Origin: Aselliscus stoliczkanus
Lineage: Eukaryota; Chordata; Mammalia; Chiroptera; Hipposideridae
Reading direction: 5' to 3'
Length of the DNA stretch: 64,000 nucleotides
NCBI GenBank assembly: GCA_033961575.1
Contig: CM066733.1
Coordinates: 141,348,421 to 141,412,420, forward strand
This document shows positions 50,301 through 62,226 of the stretch, piece after piece; position 1 is the first letter of the stretch; every line of letters starts with the position of its first letter. Under the pieces are notes generated by a model. That model saw nothing but the letters and a program-made list of their open reading frames with translations. It was not told the origin of the DNA and did no database searches. Both the position numbers and the translations under genes were made by a program.

Positions 50301-51631
50301 TTTTGTAAGCATTTCGTATTCCTATATGTAAGCAATTTGTATTCCTATTCCCTTTTTATTATATTTTTCTCAGTAATAAATTACAATGAAGGGGGTTCCC
50401 TAAATTGATATTTTTATTTAGTTCTTACAAGCCTCTTATTTTTCCTCTTATTTTTCATTCCCTTCACATTCTCATTTCTATTTCTTCTATTTATGTCATA
50501 TTTTATATTATGTCTCTCTTTTTAATCATACACATTATTGAGTAATTAATATGTGCTAAGAACTCTGCTAGCACTCTGAATGCAAAGAAACTTAAACATG
50601 GCTCTTTCTTCTGAGGAACTCATAGGACAGCTGGAGAAACACATACCAGCAATTAGAGCCCAAGCTCTCACACGGGGTGGGGACAAGGAGGGCAGGCTAG
50701 CTCTTCTCTCTTGCAGCTGATTCTCCTGCAGTCCTAATCAGAGTAGACCCAATTTCTTCATTTTGTTTAATTTTTCAGGAATTTCCCTTCAGAAGAAAAA
50801 TGTTCCTGTTTCCTTGGATTCATAGTTACTTTTTATTTTATATTCTCTTGATGCTGTTTTCTTTCATCTTTTTTCTAAATAAAACCTTGATTTAAAAAAA
50901 ACCCATTATAAATTACTTTAGAAACATAGTCATACATCGAACATTTGATTTCCTATGGCACAAATATTTTAAGATGTCTATCGTGGATATGTCATTGAAT
51001 CATAACATCACCTAGTCTCACTAACAATAAACGTAGCACCATGTGCACAGGATGTAAAAAGAATGAACAGATCCTGCACCTTAGCAAGCCTTGGTCCTTA
51101 AAGGGCACTTTCAGTGAAATATCAAAATTTTATATGGCTCAGGGCCATTTTATTGTCACAAAAATTAAAAGAAAAAAACAACAGTTTTCAGTTATTGAGT
51201 GTATACTACACACAAAAGACATGACAGTGAGTATGACTGATATAAAAATATGTAATATAAAAAATTCATGATATTGAGATTAGAACATAAGTTAGATACA
51301 ATAACTTAAGCATTTTTAAAAACTAAAGCAAATGAAACAAATCTAACATATAGATATGAAATAATTAGAGGGAAAAAAATTTAATAAACAGTAAAATACT
51401 AACTATATTTTAATTATTAGAGCATTCCAACTAAAGCAATGTTTCGAAGGGTTTGCTGCTCCAGGAATACTGGCTGGAGCTTGTGATGTTGTTTCTGCTC
51501 TTGAAAGCAGTAACATACATGGAGTGATGGGGAAAGGTGACATTCAAAATGGAAGGGAACACTCATTCTTGCATTGAAATACATTTATTGATTTACTGTA
51601 TCATTCTATGTTAGAACCAGGGATGAACTCG

Positions 51632-51676
51632 CTTACTCACTCACTCATTCACTCACTCAGTTACTCACTCTCTCTT
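51632..51676 (+). repeat. (ACTC)n imperfect microsatellite
   Basis: About ten ACTC units with CATT and AGTT interruptions, running into a CT-rich stretch. Confidence 0.8.
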
Positions 51677-51835
51677 TTCTCCTTTCCTCTTTCTTGCTTT
51701 TCTTAAAGTATTTTCTCCACACAGCAGCCAGAATAATCCCTTGTAAAAAGTAAGTCAGATGAAAAACAAATTTGATAATGTATCCACTTTACCTGAAACC
51801 TCCCTCCAACACAAATTTTAAAAAGAACAGAGTTA

Positions 51836-51944
51836 CGGGCTGGCTGAGTGGCGCGGTGGTTAAGCACTGGCTTAGGAAGCCAGCGGCCCCGGTTCGGTCC
51901 CACATATGAGGGCCAGCGACACTGCCCTCAAAAAAGAAAAAAAG
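51836..51944 (+). mobile_element. Short tRNA-derived SINE, plus strand
   Basis: The head is CGGGCTGGCTGAGTGGCGCG, followed by GTGGTTAAGCACTGG, the B-box-like GGTTCGGTCCC and an A-rich tail with G interruptions. Perfect 15-bp duplication AAAAGAACAGAGTTA at 51821-51835 and 51945-51959. It is among the best preserved copies here. Confidence 0.93.
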
Positions 51945-53179
51945 AAAAGAACAGAGTTATGGGGACATAAAGAGACATACGCAAGGACTGGCACTGAAGA
52001 TATCCTTCCTTATTTGCCAGACTTTTGTAAGAAGCTAATAACAGACAAAGTGAGGTGCAGAAATAAGGACCAGGTACTAAGTGAACACGTGACCCAAGAG
52101 CTTAGATTTCAAAAGTACTGGAATAGGGAGGCACTCAAATTCCTGAAGTGGCCTAATGACATTTTTGGAAAGGTTTCAATTCACCAGTCATTCCTTAGCT
52201 GTCTACTGTGTGTTCTTAGTACATTTCTGTACCTTGATGACTCTGATCTGAAAACAATGAAAGTGTGGCCTGGTCCCTTCTCTTGAGTAGCTCACAGGCC
52301 ATTCGGATGATCTTGGCAACTGTGTGTGTGTCACTTTAGAGTGAGAAAAAATTTAGCACCTGTTACATGATTAGGAGACAGGGTCTAGAATTCCAGTGTA
52401 AAGTCATAAAATCTCAGTCTAGAGGGTGGCTGAGAGACAGAAAAGACAAATTCCACATTATAGACAGTGTCTGGTAACGGTACACATATTTGGTAGCTGA
52501 ATAGAGGAGTAATGAAAAATGCCTCTGCTTAAGCAGTTCAATGTTTTATTATTTATGAAAGGTATAAACTAATCACTTTTTCACTCATTTATTCAATGAT
52601 TCAAAACCTAATTTTCAATATTTTCCATGTGCCAGTTACTCACATAATCTACCTTTAATCATCATCCTGCATAAATAAGTTTTTTAGCATTATCATCTTT
52701 TGAATTTTTCTGATGAGTAGTATTTTATAGCAAAAGGAAAAGATTAAACTGATTGAAGAGATGTACAGTGTTATGTGGTGTCTCTTATTATGTTCTTTAT
52801 CAAGATAAGAAAGTGGTATTCATTTATTCAATTTTTCTCATAACACTTAGAAAAATTTACCATTTAGGATGTAAATTTCCCATATTTATTCTGAGTATAG
52901 TTATGATTTTTTTTTCAAAAAGACTTAATTTGATTCTAATTTAAAAAGTTATTTGGAAGTGAAAGAAGAAAAAGAAAATGGTTTACATTTTCTGAAAGTA
53001 TACTGTCATTTGACATTTTTTACGTAATTTTAAAATAGTGGTACAAATTTCAACCTGATTTGAGCAAAGATAATTTTATTTTTACAAAGGCTAGAATTTG
53101 TAGAATTTGATTTTAAGGTATATCAATGTTTACAGTTTAATTTCTGACTTTACATATGAACATTTGATAAAGTTTAATG

Positions 53180-55425
53180 TGCTAGGCATTAAACATTCTG
53201 CTTCCAGCCATGACAGAGTAACAGCATTCAGACTTTGTCTTCTGCTGTGAACAACTAGAAAACTTGACACAACATATGAAATAACTGTGTTCAGATATTG
53301 GAAAACTACACATGACCTTGCTTACAGGGAAGTTGAGGAAAACAAACAAGGTGAACCCTAAAATCACTCAGGCTTTCTGCCTGGAGGCAATTTCCTGGCT
53401 GTTGTTCAGTAAAAGAGAACACAAACAGAGTTTGGCCATCTTGCTAATTTAAGAAGACGGATATCAGAGTTTAGGAAGGTCAGGACAGCTGGAGTTTGTA
53501 GTGCCAAGTAATTGAGAGAAAAGATCTATGCAGAAAAAGAGTCCCAGAAGTTAGCATGGAGTTTCCTTGAGTTTTTTTAATGAATGCTAAACTGCATGTG
53601 AGTAAACTCAGAGTACAAGTAAAGAATGAGTACTGGTGAACTGGATTCCTAGAGCTCTAATGGAGCCAGGAATTGTCCCAGTTTGCACAAGCCGAAGTGC
53701 AGATAGATACCTTGTTGAATGCAAAAGAAATTAAGTAGAGAACCTCAGAGAGGTCATACATTAATGATGAGGCTAAACTATTCCTAAAATGGAGACTATT
53801 CTAGACTTGCACTGAGATGAAAAACAAAACTCAAACTGAGCCACAAGTAACAGCTGCCTTCCAGAACAAAAGCCAATACATCTTCAAGAAAAAAACTCCA
53901 GCACTCTAAACCTTATGTAAGTAACATCCAGCATCTGATCATTTTTAGACATATGACAAAGTGAGAAAAGGTGACACAATATCGGAAGGAAAATCAAGCA
54001 ATAGAAACAGTCTCTGAAATTACACTGATGATGCAATTAACAGTCAAGGATATTAAAATACCTACTATAAGTACATATGAAGGGATTTAAAAGAAAACAT
54101 GAATATCATGAGAAGACAAATGGAAATATAAAAAATACAAAATGGAACTTATAGAATGAAAACTAAAATATATAAGAAATGGTATTTCAATAAATGGCAT
54201 TAACAGATATTAGATACAGAGGTAAAGATCAGTGAATTCTAAAACACAGCAATAGAAAATAGACAAATGAGGCACAGGGAGGGAAAACAAAGTTGAATAA
54301 ATTTACAGACTCTCAGGGACTCAAGAGGTAGATTCTACGTACAACTGGAGACCCAAAAGGACAGAAGAGAGGCCAGAAAATTTTTTTAACAGATAAAGAC
54401 TTGAAAAATATTTCAATGTAATTAAAATGTAAACTCAAATTTATGAAGCTCAACAAATCTCAAGGAAGTTGAACACAAAGAAGATATACTTAAATTACTA
54501 AAAACTAGTGATAAAAAGAAAAACTTTAATATCAGCGACAGTGAAAAGTTCTGCTTTTTGAAATTAAAAAACAAAAATCAAAACTTTTTACCTAGAATTC
54601 TATTCCCAAGGACAATGGACTGGCATAAAGTGCTGACAGAAAGAAAAATGAATTGTCAACTTAAACTTACCTACCAAGTGAAAATATTCTTTTTTCAAAT
54701 ATTAAGTCAAAATAAAAACTTTTCAAACAAATAAAAGCTGAAGAAAGTCATAATTCTCAGATCAGCACTACAATAAATGTTCAAGATTGTTCTTCAGGGT
54801 AAAAAAAGTTATACCAGGTAGAAATTTGGTTCTATACAAAGGAATTAAAAACACTAGAAATTATAAGTGTGCAGGTAAATATAAAATATAATAATGTTCT
54901 TATTTCAAAAATGTATTTCAAAGTTGATTGTTTAAAGTAGAAATAATTATTGTGGGGGGGCTTATACAATATGTGTAAGTTTAATATACTAAAATAATAA
55001 CCCAAAGGATGGGAGCGGGTAATGGAAGAATATTGCTGTAAGAATCTGCATGATACATGAACCTACATTACACATGAAGTTCTATAATTCTATTTGAGAG
55101 TAGAATGTGATAAGTTAATGGTGCATATTGTCATGCCTAAAACAACCACGAAAACAAAGAGGTTTACCAAGTATGCCAATGTTAGGGATAAAATGCTAAA
55201 TATACTAAAAAATTCTCAGTTCTAAAAAATGCATAATAACAGGAAAAGGAAACAAAGAACAGATGAGACAGATAAAAGAGATGATTGACTCATATGCAAC
55301 CACGTCGATGATTATAATAAATGTAGATGTCCTAAACACATTGGTAGAAGGCAGAAATTGTCAGACAGGAGATGAAAAGCAAGATCTAATTATGTGCTGT
55401 TTACAAGAAAGTCACTTTAAATGTA
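53180..55425 (+). mobile_element. HAL1-like (half-L1) element
   Basis: An old L1-related element in the plus orientation. It begins 'cagccatgacagagtaacag', and the middle is A-rich with no frame left. It includes 'tttacctagaattctattcc', a known L1/HAL1 segment. It ends with 'gtgctgtttacaagaaagtc' 'acttta', which resembles the ORF2 segment for a Cys-Leu-Gln-Glu-Thr-His region. I read this as HAL1, which lacks a full ORF2. No intact ORF1 is visible. Confidence 0.6.
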
Positions 55426-56151
55426 ATGTGTTTTGATGTTTGTTTTTGTATTGTATAAGTGAAAAAGTGCTTACCAAACAAATTGAACATCAGAAAAAGT
55501 TTAAACTGCTTGGATAATAATCAATTCTTCAGTAATTTTGAACTAATGATTTTTCTTTCAACAATTTATGTGATCTTTTCAATTCACTAGGGTAAGTAAT
55601 AAGGACAATAATAGGGTTATACTTTCTTAGTCACCATTCTGTTTTCATGTATACAAAGTTTCTCAGACTTTCATAATTATTACAAAAAATCCACAATCCC
55701 TCAGTTTTGATGAATAAATAAGGTTTTATTACATAGAAACATTTGTGTTTAAATATTAGTTGCTCTTTCAGAGTAAAAAAATGTATTTTTACTTTTCTAA
55801 AAGTAATTAATAGATATTAATGCCAATAAGGATGAAATTCATCTGTTCCATTTTTAATTCAGCAAAAGATAATGTAGTTAATTCTCTTTAGCAAAGAAAT
55901 TGTTATTGGAAAACCTCAAAATCCAGCATGGAATCAATTGAAATTCACATCTGAACTCTAAAATAATCAGGTAATTTCAATCCATGTACTGACATTCATT
56001 GACAGATAGGATGTTTTTTTTTTGGAAAAGTTATTTTTTTTGTGTTTATTTTTTTTTATTTTATCATAATATGAAAACAAGTCCACATCTGAAATAGAAG
56101 ATTTCCAGGAGACACCATCTTTAAGGCACATGATATATCTCTGTGTTACAG

Positions 56152-56278
56152 GTCATACGGAAAGGAGAAGTGAGCTGCTGCTGGATTTGCACGACCTGTA
56201 AAGAGAACGAGTACATGCAAGACGAATTCACCTGCAAAGCCTGTGACTTGGGCTGGTGGCCGAATGCAGATCTCACAG
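56152..56278 (+). CDS. GRM1: GRM1 coding exon: cysteine-rich domain, residues 535-576
   Basis: This is a short exon after the acceptor TGTGTTACAG, with donor GTAGGA at 56279. It starts in phase 0 with VIRKGEVSCCW and ends one base into the Gly577 codon. It carries C543, C544, C547, C550, C562 and C565, six of the nine conserved cysteines of the class C cysteine-rich domain. The ninth should be in the next exon, which begins with the Cys just before the first transmembrane helix and lies beyond the window. The frame ends CDLGWWPNADLT, diagnostic for GRM1 (GRM5 has a different ending). A549T and V556M are the only differences from human that I can recall. The domain transmits glutamate-induced closure of the dimer to the membrane part, so the strong conservation fits purifying selection. 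Confidence 0.97.
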
Positions 56279-56679
56279 GTAGGACTTCCACTCGACCTTG
56301 TCCCTGATGATCGGCCTTTCCCACCGGCCCATTGTTTAAAATGGCAGCGAGTAGCGCGTGTCTCTTTCAGTGTTCATCTGCAGTGTGCACTTTCTAATGC
56401 TCGTGTCAAAGAGGACACACAAACCTCATAAGTTTTCCATCATCTGCAATGGAAGGACAATTCACTTAAATCTAAGTAAAAGTGTATTAAAAGGGTGTTG
56501 TAGTATACAGTTGTTTTCTGTTTTTCTTTCTTTAAAATTTTTACTTGAAGATATTTCTAGTCACTGGAACTTATATATACACACATTTCTTGAGCATCTT
56601 TTGTGAGGCACTATTATAGGTTTTAAAGGTACAAAGGTAAATAAAACAACCGTCCCAGTTTTATTTTGCTTAAAATCTA

Positions 56680-57130
56680 AATATCAGGGAAGAAAACATG
56701 TAAAAAATATAATATAAAATAGTTATTAATATAATGGAGACATTTATCAAGCATTGTGAAGTTTGTTGGGTAGACAGGAGGTGAAAGGAATTCCAGACAG
56801 AAAGTGGAACATGGGAAACATGAGAGCATGTAATGACTTTGGGAAAAACCCTGGAACAAGGATATGGGGGCTAGTTGGTAGACATGGGGCCTAGTAAGAG
56901 GTGCTCAGAGATGAGCCTGGATGAGCATACTGGACAGGGATGGTAAAGAGCCCCTGTGTGGCCTTCCCCTAAGTGATTTAACCTTGACTTTAAGCCCTGG
57001 AGAACCACTGAAAGATTTAAAGTGGTGAATAACATCATGATATCTGTGTCTCAGAAAAATGCTGCCATCGCAGTAGGGAGGAGGGTAGTGACACAAGCCT
57101 AAAAATGGAGAGAAGGTAGGAAGCTATGGC
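56680..57130 (+). repeat. Ancient repeat related to the one at 4205-5100
   Basis: 'gaggtgaaaggaattccaga' 'cagaaagtgg', 'cactgaaagatttaaagtgg' and 'gggtagtgacacaagcctaa' follow the same old repeat family order. Degraded. Confidence 0.4.
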
Positions 57131-57369
57131 ATTGGTCCAAGTGAGTCATCTCAGAGGGTGTGGACCGGGCATTGGCGGCAGGAATGGAGAGAAATAAATG
57201 AAGGCAAGAGATGGCTTACTGGTAAAATCAATGGGACTCTTGAGTAATGTCCAGATATCTGAATTTTGTTTTCCACAGCCACTGGTATGAGCTCACACAT
57301 GACAGATGTTTCACAAATACTTTTCCCAAATCTTAAGACTAATAGAGCCATGAGGAGTTTGTCATGTGA

Positions 57370-57485
57370 GTAATCTAATCCCGTGTTTGAGAAAGAGGAA
57401 GCTGAGGCCTAGAGGGGTGGATTTCTGTGTCCAAGGTCATGCAACCAGTTAGAAGCAGAGCCCAGTTCACTGACTCCTGATCCTA
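57370..57485 (-). repeat. MIR-like fragment, reverse
   Basis: 'gaaagaggaagctgaggcct' 'agaggggtgg', 'ccaaggtcatgcaaccagtt' and 'agaagcagagccca' fit the reverse MIR core and head. Confidence 0.65.
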
Positions 57486-57835
57486 GGTCTCCCTAGGGGT
57501 TGTTGGAAATCATTAGAGAGGGTGTTATTCCTGATTGTGGTTCCCCCTTTTTTTTTACTTGCTTCCAAATAAGAATATAAAACTAAGAGATTATGTGGCT
57601 TATTCAAAAATGGCTGGGTTAGTACAACCACGTGACATAATTAAAATTATACTTATTAAGTGAGAATGCCTCATAAAATCCTGTTAGAAAAAAAAAATTA
57701 AACTAAAATGAGTACTGGCAAGCTTTTAGAAATCACCTAATACAAAGACCTTTTAAAAGAAAAGGAAGTTAGATCAGAATATTGTTGATGGTACTAACTG
57801 TATCTCACTCAACTTTTTATTGTCTAGCTGAAAAC

Positions 57836-57930
57836 TGGTTTTCAACTTTAATGTACTTAAAAATTACCTAGGAATTACTCGCCTGCAGAGATTCTCATTC
57901 ACTGGTTCTGAGACACTTACTTCCTGTCCC
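57836..57930 (+). mobile_element. MER5A-like DNA transposon fragment
   Basis: 'tggttttcaactttaatgta' 'cttaaaaattacctaggaat' resembles the left half of the hAT element MER5A. Only about half is recognisable. Confidence 0.45.
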
Positions 57931-58297
57931 ATCTTTCGAGAAATGTTACTCTCTAGCTCATAGCCTGATACCTTGATTGAACATAATAGCTCCCTAATAA
58001 ATGTTTGCTTTGCTGAGAGAACTACAAAGAAGACCGGACTCACACAAGTTCATCTAGGTCAATGCAGTTGGTTAATAGAGGATCCATTATGAAAATTCAG
58101 GGCTCTTTGTCCCTGATCTAATGCTCTCTGCCTATGCCACTTATCACATAGTTGCATGCAGTGCACTAGCTTGGGAAAGCTTTTCCAATCTCTTTTGGAC
58201 ACACTCCCCTTCTCCCACTCATTCTGTCTCTCTTCACATCTTTATTCCCCGTTCTAGTGTGTGCTTCCTGCTGGGCCCTTTCATCTTGCATAAGTAG

Positions 58298-58315
58298 CCC
58301 CCCCCCCCCCCCCCC
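58298..58315 (+). repeat. C18 homopolymer
   Basis: An 18-base run of C between TAG and AGAG. It is unusually long for a C run. Confidence 0.95.
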
Positions 58316-58677
58316 AGAGTACCAATGTGCTTAAGAGCTGGGATGGACTTAGTAGTCAGTCCTCCCTGCTATTTGATTGACACCCCTGCTGATTAGGAAG
58401 AGGCTCAGAGAAAAGGCAGCCACTTTCTCAGGTTGACCTTAGAAGGCAGAAGCCTTAGCTTTGATACAACAGTTTTTCTCTTGTCTACATTTTTTGGGCT
58501 TCCCCAAACTTTTCCTACTACTCCATTTTCATTTTAATTGGGGCTTATCTCATACATAAAGAGAACTTCTATCCTATTATAAAACATTAAAATACAAAAA
58601 CAACCAAAAAAACTTTTTAAAGATCTAATATGATATAATAATGAAACTCAAAGACATTTTATTCCCTAGAGATTTTC

Positions 58678-59618
58678 TTTTTTTAATTAATTAATTTTTA
58701 ATTAGTTTCAGGTGTACAACACAGTGCAATAGTTATACTTTTTACCCCTCAAAGTGACAACCCTCCTCCCCCATTTGGCCACCCCACTCCTCCCCCCATA
58801 TCATATATACCTATTACACTTCCTCTGACTCCCTTCTACATTATACTCCATGTCCCATGACTATCTATATATTCAATTACAGTTGGTATACAATATTATA
58901 CAACCTCAGCTTCAGGTGTACAGTGCAGTGATCAAGCCTCTTCTCCATCCATGAAATGGTCTCCCTAACAAGACATATGACCATCTGACACCCCACAAAA
59001 TATTTACAACATTATTAATTATATTCCCCAAACTGTCTTTCATATCGCAGTGGCAATATTGTAGTTGCCTATTTTTGCTGTCTAATCCCTTCCCCTTCTC
59101 CCTCATCCCCATCCCCCTCCCAATTAGCAACCCTAATTTTTCCTGTATATCTATGAGACAGTTTCTGTTTACTTTGCTCATTCATACAGTTTTTCAGATT
59201 CCACATATGAGTGATATCATATGATATTTGTCTTTCTCTGACTGACTTATTTCACTTAACATAATAGTCTCTAGGTCCATCCATATCATTGCAAATGGTA
59301 CGATTTCATTCTTCTTTATAGCAGAGTAATACTCCATTGTATAAATATACCACAGTTCCTTAATCCAGTCATCTACCGATGGGCATTTTGGTTGTTTCCA
59401 AGTCTTAGCTATTGTAAATAGTGCTGCTATGAACATAGGGGTGCATAAATTTTTTTTAATAAGTGTCTTGAGTTTTTCAGTATAAATACCTACAAGTGGA
59501 ATTGCTGGGTCAAAAGGTAGCTCCATTTCCAGTTTTTTGAGATACGTCCATACTGACTTCCATAGTGGTTGCACCAATCTGCAATCACACCAAAGGGGCT
59601 GTGGAGAAAAGGGGACCC
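58678..59618 (-). mobile_element. 5'-truncated L1 with perfect target duplications
   Basis: It lies in the minus orientation: T-rich tail at 58678-58710, 3' UTR to about 59193, then the end of ORF2. The frame 59577-59194 keeps 127 residues of the ORF2 C-terminus with TIAKTWKQPKCPS, IKELWYIYTMEYYSAIKKNE and a natural end. A perfect 15-bp duplication TCCCTAGAGATTTTC flanks it at 58663-58677 and 59619-59633. The length, about 940 bp, is typical of a truncated insertion. With uninterrupted reading it looks fairly young. Confidence 0.92.
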
Positions 59619-60540
59619 TCCCTAGAGATTTTCCATTGAGGCTCTATTGTCTGCCCACTGCCAAAGGATCACCACCATTGATTAGGGCTCTTTGACTTAA
59701 TATATAAAAAAAAATCTTCCTTGACAATGATATAGATGAATAGTAATGCAATAATCCTTCTAAAGAATTTAATCTGCTATCATCCCTCATATGGGTAAAA
59801 GTCACTTTAATATTCAAACAGGTTGAGCCAAACAACAGCCCAGGCTGCCTTTATCTAATAAAGACAGCAGAATGGCTACTTGTAGGTCATATATCCAGAT
59901 TATTTTGCAAATCTTCTGTTTAGGGTCTTTCAGAACACACATCTTTCATACTAATATATACTTAGCATTAATGACATCTATTGCTCCTGCATCCCTTTCA
60001 GTTTTATGCAGGAATGAAAAATAAGATCTCGTTTGCCATTTCCTCAGTGCCATGTCAGGCTCAGCACAAGGGTGCAGAGCATGGCGATGTGTTGTAGGTT
60101 GTTGCCATGGTAACAGTAGTTGTTAAAAAAGAAAACCCACAGGCAAAGAATACCAAAAATCAGTAGAAATACTCAGAGAAGTAAACGCATTGCCTTTAAG
60201 TATTTTATTTTTATAGTTGAATTTTTTTCCCCCCTGAATTTATTTAAAATGAGAACTTGTTCTTTAGGAAATGGTATTTTTTAATGAAGGTAGAATTTGT
60301 TAAAATGTTTAAAATAATTTTATGAGACAGCTACTTTCCATATATGCCCCCAAGACTAATATTAATGAATAAAAACATGTTTATAAGCGAGTTTTTATTT
60401 TCATTAGCATATGTTATTTTCGGCTAGGAAGGAAACATGGTATATTTCTTAGAAGTGATTTCTGAAGCTGTTAATAAGTTTCTCACATTTTCTTCTTGGG
60501 AAAATCCACATTTTAATTCAGCATTTAAGTTTCACACTTT

Positions 60541-60864
60541 TTTTTTTTCTCAAAGATTTTATTGGGGAATTGGGGGAAGGGGAACAGTGTTGGAAAATTA
60601 GGGAAGGGGAACAGCCAAGTTGCTATCCTTCAATCTTAGTTGCGGGGGGTAAGGGGTGAAGGGGGGGAAGGGAGTCGCAGCCCACCATCCCATGCAGGAG
60701 TCCAACCAGAAATCTTGTTGTTAGGAGCACGTGCTCTCACCATCTGAGCCATCCTCAGTGGCAGCTCAGCTTGGGAGCAACTCACTGGCCCATGTGCGAA
60801 TCAAACCGGTGACCCGCTCTTAACCAATTCACGCTCTTAACCAACTGAGCCACTCTACCAGCCC
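60541..60864 (-). mobile_element. Dimeric Rhin-1-like SINE, minus strand
   Basis: On the + strand it starts T-rich with CTCAAAGATTTTATTGGGGA and 'acagccaagttgctatcctt' 'caatcttagttg'. It then has two reversed tRNA-like units ('accatctgagccatcc' and 'ccaactgagccactctacca' 'gccc'). A short duplication, TTCACACTT against TTCCACACTT, flanks it. There is an A/G-rich expansion at 60643-60672. Confidence 0.87.
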
Positions 60865-62127
60865 TTCCACACTTAATTTCTTATGATACATAAGCAGGAT
60901 CTTTTCTGCCATGAAGTAAACCAGAAAGTAGTTGAACAATTCATAGGACAATTACATGTAATCCAATGCTGCTTATTTCTTTTAAAAAGTCAAATAGTAT
61001 AAGAGGGTCATTCAGAAGACCGGACTACACTAAATGTTATTAAAAAATAGAAAATACGAAGTTATAGAAATTAACTAATTTTAGCTCTTTTTCTTCATCC
61101 AACAGTTGCTGTGACTTCTCATACTATCTACTCATTTATTTAATTTTATATTATACATTACCATCTGCTTTGTGCCAGGCATTTTTTTGTTTTGTTTTTC
61201 GGGAAACTGGGGACATATGGGTGAATGAAGCAAGGCTTATATCCTGGGGGATGAGCTTCCTATGAAACTAGACATTTCAATAGTCAGTTATGATCTAGAT
61301 CCTACAGAGGAATGTGTGCAAAATGTCATATGAACACAGAGGCAAAAAGCAATTACATTTCCCAGGGAAGAAAAAAGCCTTTGCAGAGGAAGGGACATTT
61401 GAGTTGAATGTTGAATAATAAATAGAAATTCACCTTGTAGGTAATTCATATTAATGGTATAACCTTAAAGAAAGCATTTTGATAAAGCCTTATGTAATCA
61501 TGAAGTATTATTGTAATGTTATTTAATGCCCAAGACACTTTGGGTAGAAAATTGTGCCCTTTATTTCTTGATTCATATTAAGTTGTCTTTACCTAATTGG
61601 AAAAAAGTCTGATATTAAATTTTAGCTTCCTTCAATGCATTTGGATCTTAAGGGTGAGCCAATATTTGGTTCAAAAATTAGGGATAAATCCCTGGTCCTC
61701 GGATTAGTTATTATCGCTTCTCTTGGATTTGGTTCAGTAAATTGTAATCTGCTTGAAAGAAGTTGACTTGTGTGATGGCTCTGGATTCTCTGGGGTAAAG
61801 CTGACTATGCACACTGTTAGGTTTCTAAGTTCTCTGGGCTTTAGGTATAGTTTGCACAACTCCCATAATTTCTTTCCCTTTTGGATGCTAGGGGTCAGGT
61901 AGGCCCAGGACATTTTTCATCACATGTAGAAGGTAAACCCCACTCCTTGGGATACCCAAATATACCTGGGGTTGGGCAACACTTCTCTTTGAATCTCTAG
62001 ACAGGACAAGTACATTATGTTACATATTACATTACATGTATGGACATTATGGATATTATAGCAAATTCCTTTAAGATAGCTAAGCTAGTGCTTCTCAAAT
62101 GTAGGATGTCTAAAAACAATTAGAAGA

Positions 62128-62226
62128 AAGGGAGAGAGGGAGGGGCAGGGTCAGAGGGGGGAGGGGAAGGAAGGAAGGAAGGAAGGAAAGAAGGAAGGAA
62201 GGTAAGGGGAGGAGGAGAAGAAGACA
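62128..62226 (+). repeat. Purine-rich tract with (GGAA)n
   Basis: About 98 bp almost wholly A and G, with a GGAA core at 62167-62200 and G-rich runs before it. Confidence 0.9.

Noticed and set aside
59194..59577. 127-codon frame resembling a reverse-transcriptase protein
   Set aside because: It is only the C-terminal end of L1 ORF2 in a truncated insertion without promoter.
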